Position numbers and translations under genes: made by a program. From Isoetes taiwanensis (lineage: Eukaryota > Streptophyta > Lycopodiopsida > Isoetales > Isoetaceae), in NCBI GenBank assembly GCA_021234155.1, contig JAJEKV010000006.1:6235727-6299726 (forward strand): a stretch of 64,000 nucleotides of DNA, read 5' to 3'. Shown in pieces: positions 46,949-58,399 of this stretch (position 1 is the stretch's first letter; every line of letters begins with the position of its first letter). The notes beneath the pieces are model-generated. The model was not told the DNA's origin, made no database searches, and worked only from the letters and a program-made list of their open reading frames with translations.

Positions 46949-47525
46949 TGTAAAAGAATTAGATCAAATTGTCAGGACAATGTTTGATGAATTTGCTAGA
47001 CCAATCTTAAGTTTGCTAGGAAACTAACTTGAACACTTATGCTAGGCTTTAAAAAAAAAAAAAAAAAAAAAAAAGGTCTTTCTTTGTCACAAGACGGAGG
47101 GTTGCCCTCCATGGCCAGAGAGTGGAGTGGCTTAAATTATACTTCCAAGTCATGTTTTCACAGTCAATCAAAATTGCTACTTGACAGCAATACAATACTT
47201 GATACCATGACTTTATGAGAATTGACCTGAAGGAACCTTTGGTGCTGGTCATGGAACAAGGATTACGAAACAATGTATGAAATGTCCAAATAGAAAGAAA
47301 TGGGGGGGAGGGGGGTGCAAAAGAACTTAGGAACTGTCAATTGTTTTGCATGACAATTTTGTTCAAGATATGAAGGAAGAACTCGATATTATTAATTAAA
47401 GAAGGTTGCTAAGAATTTAATAGCGTGAAATACATGGAAGTTGCAAGCAAAGTAAAGCTACTTAAGAATGCAAAGGCATGTCTTTTGTTGCTCAATAGTT
47501 ATGAGTCGAGTTCTGAGCCTAGGCC
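46949..47525. repeat. Segmental duplication D1, copy A
   Basis: It matches 50,212-50,766 from TGTAAAAGAATTAGATC to GAGCCTAGGCC, including a poly-A run (about 22 nt near 47,050) and a GGGGGGGAGGGGGG tract. Local replacements occur just after the poly-A and near 47,340. Confidence 0.9.
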
Positions 47526-48130
47526 TTTATAGTTCTAATAGCAGTGGCTTTTACCTCATCTATTTTATCACAAGATGTCTCTTTCGGCTCATCGAGAGGG
47601 GATGTATCAACTGAACCTTCGTCCTCCACAAGGTTGCCAGAACATTTAAACAGGTCACCCATGCTTGTGCTTTCAAGATGAGTTTCACTCTCTGCCATCG
47701 ACCAAGCCGTTATCTTCTAAATTATATTAATCTGCTCCATTACCGTCTATACATGTTGGAGCACCTGTGTTTGCCTCTTTCATTGCGGTTGCTTGATATT
47801 CAAACGCCAATTCAATCGCACATTCCTGTACCACCATGGGACAACTTCGCCTCACGGCTGGATACTCAGGAATGTCAACTCCTGCTTGGATGCACAATTC
47901 TACTACTGCTGGTATCTGCGGGACCTCAAACCGTTGCACATGTCGTATTGGAGGACCTATAATTCTCCTCAATTCCTCAGCAACATATAAAGACTTCTCA
48001 AGATTTGCAGCCCTGCTGTATCCAGTAATCACTACTGAATACAGAAGATCAAAATTGTTCGCCAACTCATTATTTTTTAGCCACCGTAGAAGCTCTGCTG
48101 CAACGTGCCTGATAATGCATAATTGTTTCA
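47523..48130. repeat. Segmental duplication D2, copy A
   Basis: It matches 57,396-58,009 from GCCTTTATAGTTCTAATAGC to TAATTGTTTCA at over 95% by eye; a 6-bp difference lies near 48,106. Its left edge coincides within 3 bp with the right edge of duplication D1. Confidence 0.9.
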
Positions 48131-48400
48131 CAACAATTTCCCAAATAGGTTCAAGAACTCCACGAAAGTCTTGTATTAAATCATTCTCTGTATCAAAACC
48201 ACTAATGTAATCCCTTTTATCTGTCGCTCTTGTGCCTCTGGGAGACAAGACCTCTCGTTCTAGCCTCGCAAGCAAATCCCTCCACCGCAATCCTAATCCC
48301 CAATGATCCTCATTCCTTCTAGCAACCTCATCTAACGAAACAAAGCGTTTCCTGATTTGCTTTCCTTCCTCTGTCTGTGCGCCAGAATCCTTGTTCTAAT
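47727..48400 (-). pseudogene. Chimeric plastid-factor fragment: PPR-like plus APO repeat 1
   Basis: A 187-codon open frame (48,290-47,727) begins RWRDLLARLEREVLSPRGTR; open sequence extends upstream to about 48,400. It continues AAELLRWLKNNELANNFDLL and YSVVITGYSRAANLEKSLYV, which resembles PPR-type helices. It ends with VPQIPAVVELCIQAGVDIPE, the hallmark of the APO domain of plastid RNA-binding proteins needed for photosystem I and intron splicing. The usual APO zinc-binding Cys/His residues are not visible. It is probably assembled by duplication. The N-terminal part is unassigned. Confidence 0.5.
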
Positions 48401-48870
48401 TTGCAATTTCTTCCGTCAGAATCGTCAACAATGAGATTTAAGGCTAACTTTCTTTGAATGTGTTTGTTACATTTTTCTATGTCTGTTATGTAAATCGCAC
48501 TTTGGTTGGAGATCCTCGAAAGGTAGCTGTATTGCAGGTAACTTCATCCATTCTCTTGCAAAACAATGCAGCAATATGCCATCGCCAAAATAACTGCCTA
48601 TAGCATAAAAGGGAATCAGATACTGCTACACTGCTTGACATTGAGAGATTGGATAACATTCGCATTAGCCAAGGTGCCAGTATATGATCCTCAATATTCA
48701 AGCTGAAACCTCTATATGTTATATGTATACCAATGAAGCTATGACAGAACATTGGCACCCTTGGGCACCGTAAGTTGGCCATAAATAGTCGTTTCGACAA
48801 CAAATTACTTCATGCCATTTGATAAAAAATTGGCATGGACACAAACAGGTAGTCCTTTGTCTTTGCTGCC
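48131..48870. other. No confident gene beyond the fragment start
   Basis: The minus-strand frame at 48,486-48,803 (105 codons) shows no motif. The rest is noncoding between the APO-like and PPR fragments. Confidence 0.35.
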
Positions 48871-50080
48871 TCATTGCAAACCCTTGTCTTCCCTTGGATC
48901 ATAATCTTGAAAACGAAGGGCACTACGTAGCATGTCCTTTGCCTTATGGTCCGGGGTACATCCAGCTTTAATCATCTCATCATAAATCTTCGGGGCCTGT
49001 AACAGATAAACAGCAAGAGTGCTTCAATAGGTCATCAACAACTTCATTTCTAGCAGAGTGTTTGCGTCCTCTTCAAACACATTTTACAATAGGATCAAAA
49101 ATAAGTTCTTAGTGAATTATATAGAAAAGATTGTCACCTGATCAAACTTATTTGCCTTAATGAGAGCTTTCATGAGAGTTGTGTATGTCACTTTATCTGG
49201 TGTAGAGCCCTGAGAAAAGACGTGAAGATATTAAGTATAAAATAGCAAATCAAGTTCGAAGAGCAACATTGCAAAAACTCACCGCTTCTTTCATATATTC
49301 AAATCTTGAAAAGGCTTCAAGGTCCCTTCCAAAGAACGTCAAGGCATTTATAAGAAGGTTTAACATAAGGATTTGTTATTTCAATGTTCTCTTCTTCCAT
49401 TACCTTGAAGACATTTAGTGATTGTTCACACGGACCACGGAAAAGGCCGATGTAAACCTTTAGCTGAGATAATAATATTCGCGAGAAGCAAGAGACCATA
49501 ACGACGTGACTAATGGCAAGACTCATGCAAACCGGGTAAATCTTTGAGATGAAAAGAGAACATCATTAACAAGTACCTGCTGGGCATATGCATTGGCAAG
49601 GGCACAATAGACGCTTGTCGATGGCTTGACCCCAAAACCTTCATGTTTTCTATAGATTTCACAGCGTCTTGAAAATTTCCAGCTTGAGCATAGATATCTA
49701 CTAGCGTTGTGTAAGTAACCATATTAGGAAAGAGGCGTCTATTTCGCATTTCATCTAGCAGGGATTGAACCTCAGGCCATTTTCGTTGTTCTCCCAAACC
49801 ATTAACTATAATGTTGAATGTTTGCGGAGTGGGGACACAACCTGCTTGAAGCATCTCTGCATATAATTCCATTGCTTCAAGTGGTTGTGCTGCTTTGCAA
49901 TGTGATTCTATTAAGGAATTCCAGCTCACAACATCAGGCTTTATCCCATCCTCCTGCATTTTTTGGAAGGCTGATAAAGCATGTTTTAGCTGCCCTGTCT
50001 TGCCAAATGTATCAATGACAATGTTATACGTATGCCGATTAGGGGGCAATCCAGAGCGTTGTACCTCGTGCAGATACCAA
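48870..50080 (-). pseudogene. PPR protein fragment, CRP1-like C-terminus
   Basis: On the minus strand, 50,070-49,510 encodes about five 35-residue PPR motifs: NRHTYNIVIDTFGKTGQLKH, GIKPDVVSWNSLIESHCKAA, CVPTPQTFNIIVNGLGEQ, LFPNMVTYTTLVDIYAQAGN. Further exons read SLNVFKVMEEENIEITN near 49,420, GSTPDKVTYTTLMKALIKAN at 49,139-49,210 and MIKAGCTPDHKAKDMLRSAL near 48,940. The last resembles the end of chloroplast RNA-processing factor CRP1. Single-base frame changes lie near 49,640 (a G run) and 49,365. It is a plastid RNA-binding factor fragment, probably inactive. Confidence 0.75.
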
Positions 50081-50211
50081 CAGCACTAAACGAATCACGT
50101 AATAACATAAAAAAGCTAGAAATGAAGAAACACCATGGAGTTTAGAATCTTGCCTTTTTGCTGTGCATGAGACAAAGCCTCGAAATCCGAGAAAAATATA
50201 ATTCATTGAAA

Positions 50212-50766
50212 TGTAAAAGAATTAGATCAAATTGTCAGGACAATGTTTGATGAATTTGCTAGACCAATCTTAAGTTTGCTAGGAAACTAACTTGAACACT
50301 TATGCTAGGCTTTAAAAAAAAAAAAAAAAAAAAAAGGAAACAAGGTGCTGCGCACGGAGGGTTGCCCTCCATGGCCAGAGAGTGGAGTGGCTTAAATTAT
50401 ACTTCCAAGTCATGTTTTCACAGTCAATCAAAATTGCTACTTGACAGCAATACAATACTTGATACCATGACTTTATGAGAATTGACCTGAAGGAACCTTT
50501 GGTGCTGGTCATGGAACAAGGATTACGAAACAATGTATGAAATGTCCAAATAGAAAGAAATGGGGGGGAGGGGGGTGCAAAAGAACTTAGGAACTGTCAA
50601 TTGTCAATTGTCATTATTTGAACTCGATATTATTAATTAAAGAAGGTTGCTAAGAATTTAATAGCGTGAAATACATGGAAGTTGCAAGCAAAGTAAAGCT
50701 ACTTAAGAATGCAAAGGCATGTCTTTTGTTGCTCAATAGTTATGAGTCGAGTTCTGAGCCTAGGCC
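50212..50766. repeat. Segmental duplication D1, copy B
   Basis: It matches 46,949-47,525, offset about 3.26 kb, so the PPR fragment lies between the two copies. After the shared GAGCCTAGGCC the two copies diverge at once. Confidence 0.9.
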
Positions 50767-52730
50767 CTGTCGAAGGCAATGATTTGGAGTCCATGGTTGA
50801 GCTCGAATTCCTGTAATACATGATTAGCATGGATTAGGATCTGTGCCACAGTCTAGATTTTATCTTCTAGCCACTTTGAAAACAGGAAACAGGCAATGAG
50901 CTAGGGAACATGGTCAAGCTTAGAAAAGACAACAGGATCTTTCTTTGATTTCATAACATAGCCCCTGAAAATCTACTTCCGATTATTGTAAACAAAATTA
51001 TTATTTGGACCACCAGATCTTAGAAAACAGCTAGCTTGGCAAAGTGTGAAACAAGAAAACCTTATTTCATATTAAGTAAAGCATCCGCATCCAAAGAGAC
51101 TGCAGTATGATGCACGACATGCTGGGAAGTGGTGAGTGGCTATCTCTTGTTGTGTCTCTCTTTCTCTGTCTTTCAACATTATAAGGATCAGACTTCATAT
51201 ATTGATGACTGAAAGTGCAACCATTATGCATATCTATGGTCATCAATTAGATGTGTGACAAGGGTTGTTATATCTGCTATAACTAAACATTCAGATCCTG
51301 CATATGGGCAATTATATATTCCAAATGGACAACTCTTTTCATGCTTCAGTTTTGGTGTAGTATGTAAATATGCATGTATAGCCTAAGTTGCGGTATTTGT
51401 AGTGGACCCTTAGCGAATGTGCACTGCTTCCTTCACAATGTCATCTCATGCCAAGCAATATGCAGCGTCTAGCACATGCTTGAATTATAATATCTTTTGC
51501 ACTTGCAATTAGCATCATTATCAATCCAATATTCTCCTCCCACAATCCGGCAACAAGCTTCACTTCCACATTATTCGTTAAAAAAAGTAGTCCCTAAAGG
51601 TACAAAGTTGGCTGCTCTGTAACTGGCCCCATAATTTGCACTTGCTAAAACTCAGTCTGCAAAAAAAGATAAAACAGAATTCCATTGCCATAGAAAAGTT
51701 TGGTTGGTAGGATTCCTTGACCACATGGACCGAATATATTTGCTGAAAAGTCACAACTGATTATAGCTTGGGTCTCCACGTTTTCAAATTTTCCTCTAAA
51801 ACCCCAGCACAATTTACTTCTGAATTTCCAGCAAGGTGACCCCTCAAGCAATTGAGTAATCTTTGACTTCTTAAGACCATTCCTTGAACGCTATCAATAC
51901 AACCTATCTTGAACACCAAGTAGCAGCTATGAATCCAGTAGTACAAAACCTAAATACATAAGTCAAATAATGATGAAAACAGACAACAATAGAATATCTG
52001 GAACCAGTGCAAAACAAACAATCCAAGTAGAGTTTTTTAAAGAAAACACCTACCATAGTTTGAAAAGCCCAATTCAGGCCGGATTGGTCGAGCATAAAGA
52101 AAACAACAATTCTGCCCAACATAAACAATGATTTTGCCCAACATAAACAATGATTTAGATAAAATGGTGTCTTCTTCAATGGACATAAATGTATGCAGCT
52201 GTGTTACCTACAGTTTCATATATACTTTGGAGTCCACTATTTCTATAACAATGACCACAAGGAAAAATAGTTGCATCGTCCATCAGCATGCCCCTGACAT
52301 AAGGGATTGCATATGCCTTGCACTTAGAGAAGAAATGTCCCAAGGGATCAAACGAATGTGCCCTCTTCGCACCGGATCAGATGCCGAGGCCGCAAGCGAG
52401 AAAATACACTATCCTTTCGGTGACATGCCGCACAAACCGTTAAATGTTAAAGAATGTAATGAGGTCATTTGCATCGCTATACTTAAAATGCATTGCTCCT
52501 ATACTGTTACCTTTTGTGCTCATGATGCATTTTGACTACTTGTCGATGTGTAGAGTGACCATGCCCTTTGTCATTGCCATGTTAAAAGCATCCTTCTAGA
52601 GCTTAGAAAATGAGGCTCATTGTAATACTGAATCATGCTCCCGTAGCAACTACATGTGCATTCTTCTTTCCTTTATGCTCTGGAAACTTGGCTAGATAAT
52701 TTATTATTGAAAAACTTTACCAATCAAACA
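50767..52730. other. No gene seen
   Basis: About 2 kb of AT-rich sequence. It has a small direct repeat of TGCCCAACATAAACAATGATTT at about 52,110-52,155. The frame at 52,128-52,535 is unidentified. Confidence 0.45.
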
Positions 52731-52732
52731 AC

Positions 52733-53035
52733 CAGGTCAATTTCTTCAATATCTGGGATTGCAACATCTAACCTCATGAATGGCTTCCACAAACGGTCAA
52801 TTTCTTCAATATCTGGGATTGCAACATCTAACCTCATGAATGGCTTCCACCGGACACGGGACTTACGCTTTCGTGCTTTAATACAAAGCTCAACAACCGC
52901 ATGGCGTGTCCATAGTACTTCCTTAACCCATTAACTAATGGAGCACCATCCGAACATGCCAAACAAATTTACGTGGCACTACTTCATCTAGAGTTGCTTC
53001 TGCCGACCATGTTGCCCATTTCTCCATTGATATTT
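52733..53035 (-). pseudogene. APO second-repeat fragment
   Basis: Minus-strand frames read WATWSAEATLDEVVPRKFVW, then HAVVELCIKAR in a shifted frame, then MRLDVAIPDIEEIDLV. The order matches the second APO domain of plant APO proteins. A 60-bp tandem duplication repeats the MRLDVAIPDIEEID stretch, and two frame changes break the rest. The first APO repeat lies beyond the LINE at 57.6-58.0 kb, consistent with one gene split by that insertion. Confidence 0.6.
52735..52852. repeat. Perfect 60-bp tandem duplication inside the APO fragment
   Basis: GGTCAATTTCTTCAATATCT starts each unit, at about 52,735 and 52,795. The units are identical over about 58 bp, so the duplication is recent. Its length is a multiple of three. 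Confidence 0.95.
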
Positions 53036-53039
53036 AAAT

Positions 53040-56000
53040 GCCCCACAAAGTTGAGCCTTGTGGCCTCTTGGTCCAACACGAACTTCGGGCAATAGCTACA
53101 AGCCCCGGCGGGGATATCTTTTCAAGCCTCCCACGCCAAACAGCCACGTCCCCTTGACTGCTGCCCCCAGCCACACTCCGGTCCTCCACGCCATCCCGGC
53201 CACCACCACCACCCCGGCCACGGGACGGCCTTAGCCCACCTTGGACCCATGAGCCTTGAGAACTCAGGCAGGCGGAGAGGCCCAATCGGTAGTTCGAGGT
53301 ATGCGAGCGGCGGGGGAGAGTCTCCGCCCACAACATCCGAACACACATTCTCGACGGATGACATTCGAGGCAGTTCACATTTCTCGAGCAGCGGCATGGG
53401 GGCGGCGCCGGGCGTGACCGCATTGTCATATTCACGGTTGCGGATGCAGTGCGTGATGCCATATTGCGCCGAGGCCGGATGTTGAAGGGGACATCCCTGT
53501 ATGTGGGACGGGACCTCACACCCGTGCAGCGGGGAGAGGCACGCAGACGGGGAGCTTGTCGAGGGTCGAGGCATTCGCCCAGGGAGTGCGGGGATTGGTT
53601 CGAGGCGGGGATGCACATTTTAAACCGACACACCGCTATCGCTGCGGACCACTGCAGCCCCAACCACAGCTGCAGCGCGCCCCGCTACGCTTCTACTACC
53701 ACGGCCCCCCCTTCTCCTGCTCCTACTCTGCTCCCTCGCGGCCCCACACCCTCTCAGCCACATCTTTGCCTCGGCTCCATCTACTTCTCACTCACCGGCC
53801 TCGCTTCCCGTCCTCCCCGCTGACTTTTGCGCGCATACCATCCCTGGCCCGACAAATAGGAATTGTCTCTCGGGTGGTCTCATGGAACTGTCGAGGCTTC
53901 CCTTGGCGAAGGGGCGATCGAACTTCCGTGGCGGCCGGTATGGATCTCATCTTCCTCATGGAACATGGGAGCATCTTTGGACCACAGGCTACTGATTTCT
54001 TGGGGTTACCAACATTTCTCGGTCTTCAAACACATGCGGGACGACGGGGTCATGGTGGAGTGGCTTGCTACTACCGGACAACCTTGGCACATTCGGTTAC
54101 CCTCGGAAGGCAGAGCCGGACACAACAGGTGTGCCGGGTTCGTGTGCATAATAACCCGGTGGCAACCCTCTTTTTACGGCGCTGTTATTTCCCTCACCTT
54201 GAGGCGGCACCTTCTATCGCAGCCACCCCCGATGCGGATAGGATGGACCCGTATGTCGATCTATATGATGACATCTGGCGGCATCGGCGGTTGGGTAGGG
54301 TCGTCCTTCTTGGAGATTTCAATGCGGACGGGGAGTAGAGCAGCCCATGCGACTTGACCCCTCACGACGATGTCCTGCGGCTACGCCATGCATGAGAAGT
54401 AGCCCTGGCGCGCTGGGTCGGATGACGGCCAGTCACTTTCGCTTTGGTGAGGCGGTTGCTCTCGCTATGTGGCATTTTTGACTTGATAATTTGCAATGGC
54501 CTTTCCACGGTGGCGGATTCTCATAAGTGCACATGCGCATGAGGACAATCGGGGGAGGGTCTAGTGTGGTGGACTATGTGCTTGTAGTTGCGCCAAGATA
54601 TGCATCTCATCGGTCGTTTTAGGGTGGGCCTGGACGATCCGGGGATGAGGAGGTCGACTCGAGATCACCTCCCACTTTATTTGGACTGGTTTGGCGAGCG
54701 CCAGAACCCCCACTATACCCAGCCCCTCGCCGGAGTCCTCGGTTGAGACTTCGATTATGGCGGCGGAGAGGACTACTGGCCGAGATGCTCATGAACGCCC
54801 TCCCGGTAATTACAGAGACCTCCACACTAGAGCAGCAGACAGACCGGTGACTTCGCTATTACGGGATCGGCGGGCCGGAGTGCTTTGGCGAGACCCCAGC
54901 GTCGCCGCTCGGGGGCAACATTCAGCGTAACCGATGGTTTGATGCGGTTGTAAAAACATAGCGGCGGCTTCCACATCACGGATCGGTACCGCTTGCGCGA
55001 GCCACCACCGCGATCTGGCGCCCATCCGGGCGAAGGACACAAAGGCGCGGTACCTTGCCAAGCTTCGTCGGGGAGATGTTCGCCTGCTGGACACTCATCC
55101 TCGAACCTTTTGGCCTTGAGTGCCGAAGGCAGCCCGGCCCTACGGGGGACATCACACGGGCGGTGGGAGCAGTACTTGCGGCGGCTCTATGACCCGCCGA
55201 GGGACGCCAGACGCCCATACCCCCAGGATGGCCCCCATTGGTTCGTGGATGAGGATGTTGAGGAGGGGCACGCGAGCGGCTAGCTAATGGGAAGGCGGTG
55301 ACCCGATGGTATCTGCCGAAGTTACTCAAGTGGGCAGGGGCGCCAGCTTGTCGCAGGTCCTCACTACCCCGTTCAACGAGCATTGCGGGGAGGGTTTCCC
55401 GACAATGGACCCAAGCCGGGTTGTTCCCATTCACAAGGCGACCCACCTTTGTCCGACCATTCCACGGACGATCATGGTCGATTCAAGATTTGCCAAACCG
55501 CTATCGGGCATTCTCGGCGGCAGTTGACCCTGGGCGGGCGGCGGATGTCGCGGAAACCCTCACACGAGGCGAGCTTTCGACCCGCCACTCAACGATTGAC
55601 CATATCTTTTCTGCTGGACCGATTGAAAACGGCCGGAATCACCTATTTGGACTTGTATTCTTTGCTTTGTGGACTTTAAAGGCTTTTGATCTGATCCCAA
55701 GGGAAAAGTTGTGGGCTAAGGCTGCGTCAGCGGGGGCTCCGCTGCGTCGCGAGAATGCCATATACAAAGTTGTATGAGAGTTGTTTTGGCGGGGATGCGT
55801 CGGCCAGGCCAAGCATTTACCCAGTAGTATCGGGGTCCGAGGGTTGCCCCCCTCTCGCCCGACACTTTTTGGCCTCTACATTGATCGATTTAGAGCCCGG
55901 GCATCGAGCATGGGGGGATGGCATACATCTTTTGCACGGGTCATCCGCCGGCTCATCTATGCGCGGACGATGTTGGCTGCTGCCCCACACCCCGAAGATA

Positions 56001-57370
56001 TGCGATCTCACCGGATGCCCTAGACACATTTTGTCGCTCTGGAACACATTGGCGTCAATCCGGCCAAGACCGTGGTGGTTCTCATATCCTCTTCACGTCA
56101 CCCCATGCCTCCTGCACTCACATATCGGGGGCGGCCTGTGGGCGTCCGCCCACCTACAAGTACCTAGGGGTGGAGTTCCCCTCCTCGCCGGGCTGGGAGG
56201 CGCCTATCCGCTTGCGGGTGACAGCAGGCGAAAGCGCTTTATGCAATGCATCAAGAATACCGTGCAGACGAGCTATATGATTGGGGCCATCTGAATACAT
56301 CTGTTTCGCAATCGGTCGAGCCCCGGCCCTTCAGACGGGTCGAGGTTTAGGGGCCCGGCCGCCTCTTTGACGACTGGAATGACTTGGAGCAAAAGTATAA
56401 GGCATTTTGGCAACGCACTTGGGGTGAAACCTTCATCCCCCCATGGTCTCCGGGCCGCAGAAATCGGATTCTTGCCGCCACTGGCAGCCCTTTGATAGAC
56501 ACATCGCCTATTTTCTAAAAGTGGTTACTATGGGTGATGCTCGGCTCCCGACTGGCTTACACCGCGGGCCATGAGTCCGCACGCTTAGGGCACATTGGAG
56601 GGGGTAGAGAGATCGCTGGTTCGCCAGATGGAACGCTTGAGAGCACGATGCGCATACCGGGCGCAATGGCTGATCGCGGATGAAACTGGGGAGTACCTAG
56701 ATGCTTGTTTCCTTGGCAAGCTCGGGATCCCATTGCTCTAGAGCAGTCAAAATGGCCCATTACAAGGAGCACATCAACCCCGTGTTAGCCGGGGCCCACG
56801 CCTCTACCGTTCCCACCGCCCACAAAAAGCGCAGCTCATTGCCTCCATTCAAGACAGTGCCCACCATCTTCGTGATCGAGGCAGGCGGTGGATTGGGGAG
56901 CCCCCGCCGGGGCCAGGCTGTCGGTCTTTGTCAAGCGGGTGCCGTTGAGGATGAGTCTCACACTTTCCGAGTTGCCCGGCGTTGACCGATTCGGGCGGAT
57001 CACGCCCCTTAGTGCGGTGGGCGTGCCCTTGCATTTCTTGATGAACACACCGTCAAGACGTGCCACCGGGTCATACATCCGGGAGGTACCGGACCTCGCG
57101 AGGTCACCTTTGCCCCCCTTGGGTGTCTCGTGACTAGGCACTACGGGGGTGGTGCATGACTGTATATATTGGGATGTTTCTGCATTTTATATGATTAGCA
57201 CAGTTTGTCAGCAGGCTGATTGCTGCCACGGTTTTTCCCTCGAAAACCCTTCGGGGCGGGGGTTTTTTAATCCGGGCAGTAATCCGCTTGCTGCGTTTTT
57301 GTATTGGGTCCCATAGACCGATTGGTCTCCGTGGACGATAAAAGTAACTTCCTTCCTTCCTTCCTTCCTT
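53040..57370 (+). mobile_element. GC-rich LINE, defective, in reverse to the APO gene
   Basis: GC content rises sharply at about 53,040 and falls at 57,370. An open frame at 53,556-54,338 is the apurinic-type endonuclease: VVSWNCRGFPWRRGD, then FLMEHGSI, ending VVLLGDFNADGE. Reverse transcriptase pieces lie in several frames: TIDHIFSAGP near 55,595, LKAFDLIPREKLWAK near 55,680, PTLFGLYIDRF near 55,860, CADDVGC near 55,970, PTYKYLGVEFP near 56,155. The 3' UTR shares GGTTTTTCCC, TTGGTCTCCGTGGACG with the copies at 36.5 and 37.5 kb. Frame changes in RT mean this copy cannot move itself. Target duplication was not identified. Confidence 0.85.
57349..57370. repeat. CTTC microsatellite tail of the LINE
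   Basis: About five CTTC units follow the LINE 3' UTR directly, where the older copies have ATTCT. The tail marks the 3' junction of the insertion. Confidence 0.9.
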
Positions 57371-57395
57371 AACACTCATCCTCATTGCATGCCAT

Positions 57396-58009
57396 GCCTT
57401 TATAGTTCTAATAGCAGTGGCTTTTACCTCATCTATTTTATCACAAGATGTCTCTTTCGGCTCATCGAGAGGGGATGTATCAACTGAACCTTCGTCCTCC
57501 ACAAGGTTGCCAGAACATTTAAACAGGTCACCCATGCTTGTGCTTTCAAGATGAGTTTCACTCTCTGCCATCGACCAAGCCGTTATCTTCTAAATTATAT
57601 TAATTTGCTCCATTACCGTCTATACATGTTGGAGCACCTGTGTTTGCCTCTTTCATTGCGGTTGCTTGATATTCAAACGCCAATTCCGTCGCACATTCCT
57701 GTACCACCATGGGACAACTTCGCCTCACGGCTGGATACTCAGGAACGTCAACTCCTGCTTGGATGCACAATTCTACTACTGCTGGTATCTGCGGGACCTC
57801 AAACCGTTGCACATGTCGTATTGGAGGAGCTATAATTCTCCTCAATTCCTCAGCAACATATAAAGACTTCTCAAGATTTGCAGCCCTGCTGTATCCAGTA
57901 ATCACTACTGAATACAGAAGATCAAAATTGTTCGCCAACTCATTATTTTTTAGCCACCGTAGAAGCTCTGCTGCAACGTCATTTTGCCTGATAATGCATA
58001 ATTGTTTCA
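57396..58009 (-). pseudogene. APO repeat 1 / PPR-like fragment, duplication D2 copy B
   Basis: This copy matches 47,523-48,130. It encodes, on the minus strand, NDVAAELLRWLKNNELANNF and VPQIPAVVELCIQAGVDVPE. Unlike copy A it keeps its upstream neighbour, the start-like segment at 58,257, so this is probably the original location. A change of frame near 57,985 separates the two, unless an intron is used. Confidence 0.55.
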
Positions 58010-58257
58010 GAGTCGTCAACTAGATCAGCATCAGGAAAGTGAGAATCCGTAGAAGCAGCTTGTTCATCCGAACCAATGACAATGGGAGAATTAACAGTAG
58101 AAACAAGGTTTTTAATAGCCGAAAGTTGCTGAATCTGGATTGAACTGCTCCCGCCTTCTAGATTAGGCACATCCTTAGAAACAGGCTTGGTCATAGCCTT
58201 TGCAGGTTTATGATAATCAAACAAGCTTTTCCTCTTTTCAGCCAAGCTTTTTTCCAT
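57979..58257 (-). CDS. 5' end of a minus-strand gene, unidentified N-terminus
   Basis: An ATG at 58,257 opens 92 codons starting MEKSLAEKRKSLFDYHKPAK, with an acidic Ser/Asp-rich second half (SHFPDADLVDDSE). A TATA box (CCTTATATAAACC on the minus strand, near 58,381-58,393) lies about 125 bp upstream. It leads directly into the APO/PPR-like segment, so it is probably the N-terminus of the gene that the LINE split. I do not recognise a domain, and a plastid transit peptide is not obvious. Confidence 0.4.
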   Translation of the reverse strand: MEKSLAEKRKSLFDYHKPAKAMTKPVSKDVPNLEGGSSSIQIQQLSAIKNLVSTVNSPIVIGSDEQAASTDSHFPDADLVDDSETIMHYQAK

Positions 58258-58379
58258 TTATAACTTGAGAATAGTGGCTTTGTTTAAGCCACCCTTTTTC
58301 CTTCCCATACACCAGAACAAGGCACAAGATTGGGCAGCGGTAAAAAGGAGAATTAAGGAAAAACCAGAGACTATCAACC

Positions 58380-58393
58380 GGTTTATATAAGGC
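58380..58393 (-). promoter_or_regulatory. TATA box for the gene starting at 58,257
   Basis: CCTTATATAAACC on the minus strand is a good plant TATA box at a fitting distance from the ATG. No other promoter element is claimed. Confidence 0.4.
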
Positions 58394-58399
58394 ACTAGG

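Noticed and set aside
47678-48210. Plus-strand frames of 94-124 codons, repeated at 57.5-58.0 kb
   Set aside because: They are shadows of the minus-strand APO/PPR-like frame and are carried along by the duplication.
49818-50089. Plus-strand ORFs over the PPR region
   Set aside because: The minus strand carries canonical PPR motifs; the plus frames have no motif.
53034-53663. 209-codon minus-strand ORF and other long minus frames at 53-57 kb
   Set aside because: High GC content leaves few stops; the plus strand holds the LINE endonuclease and reverse transcriptase motifs.
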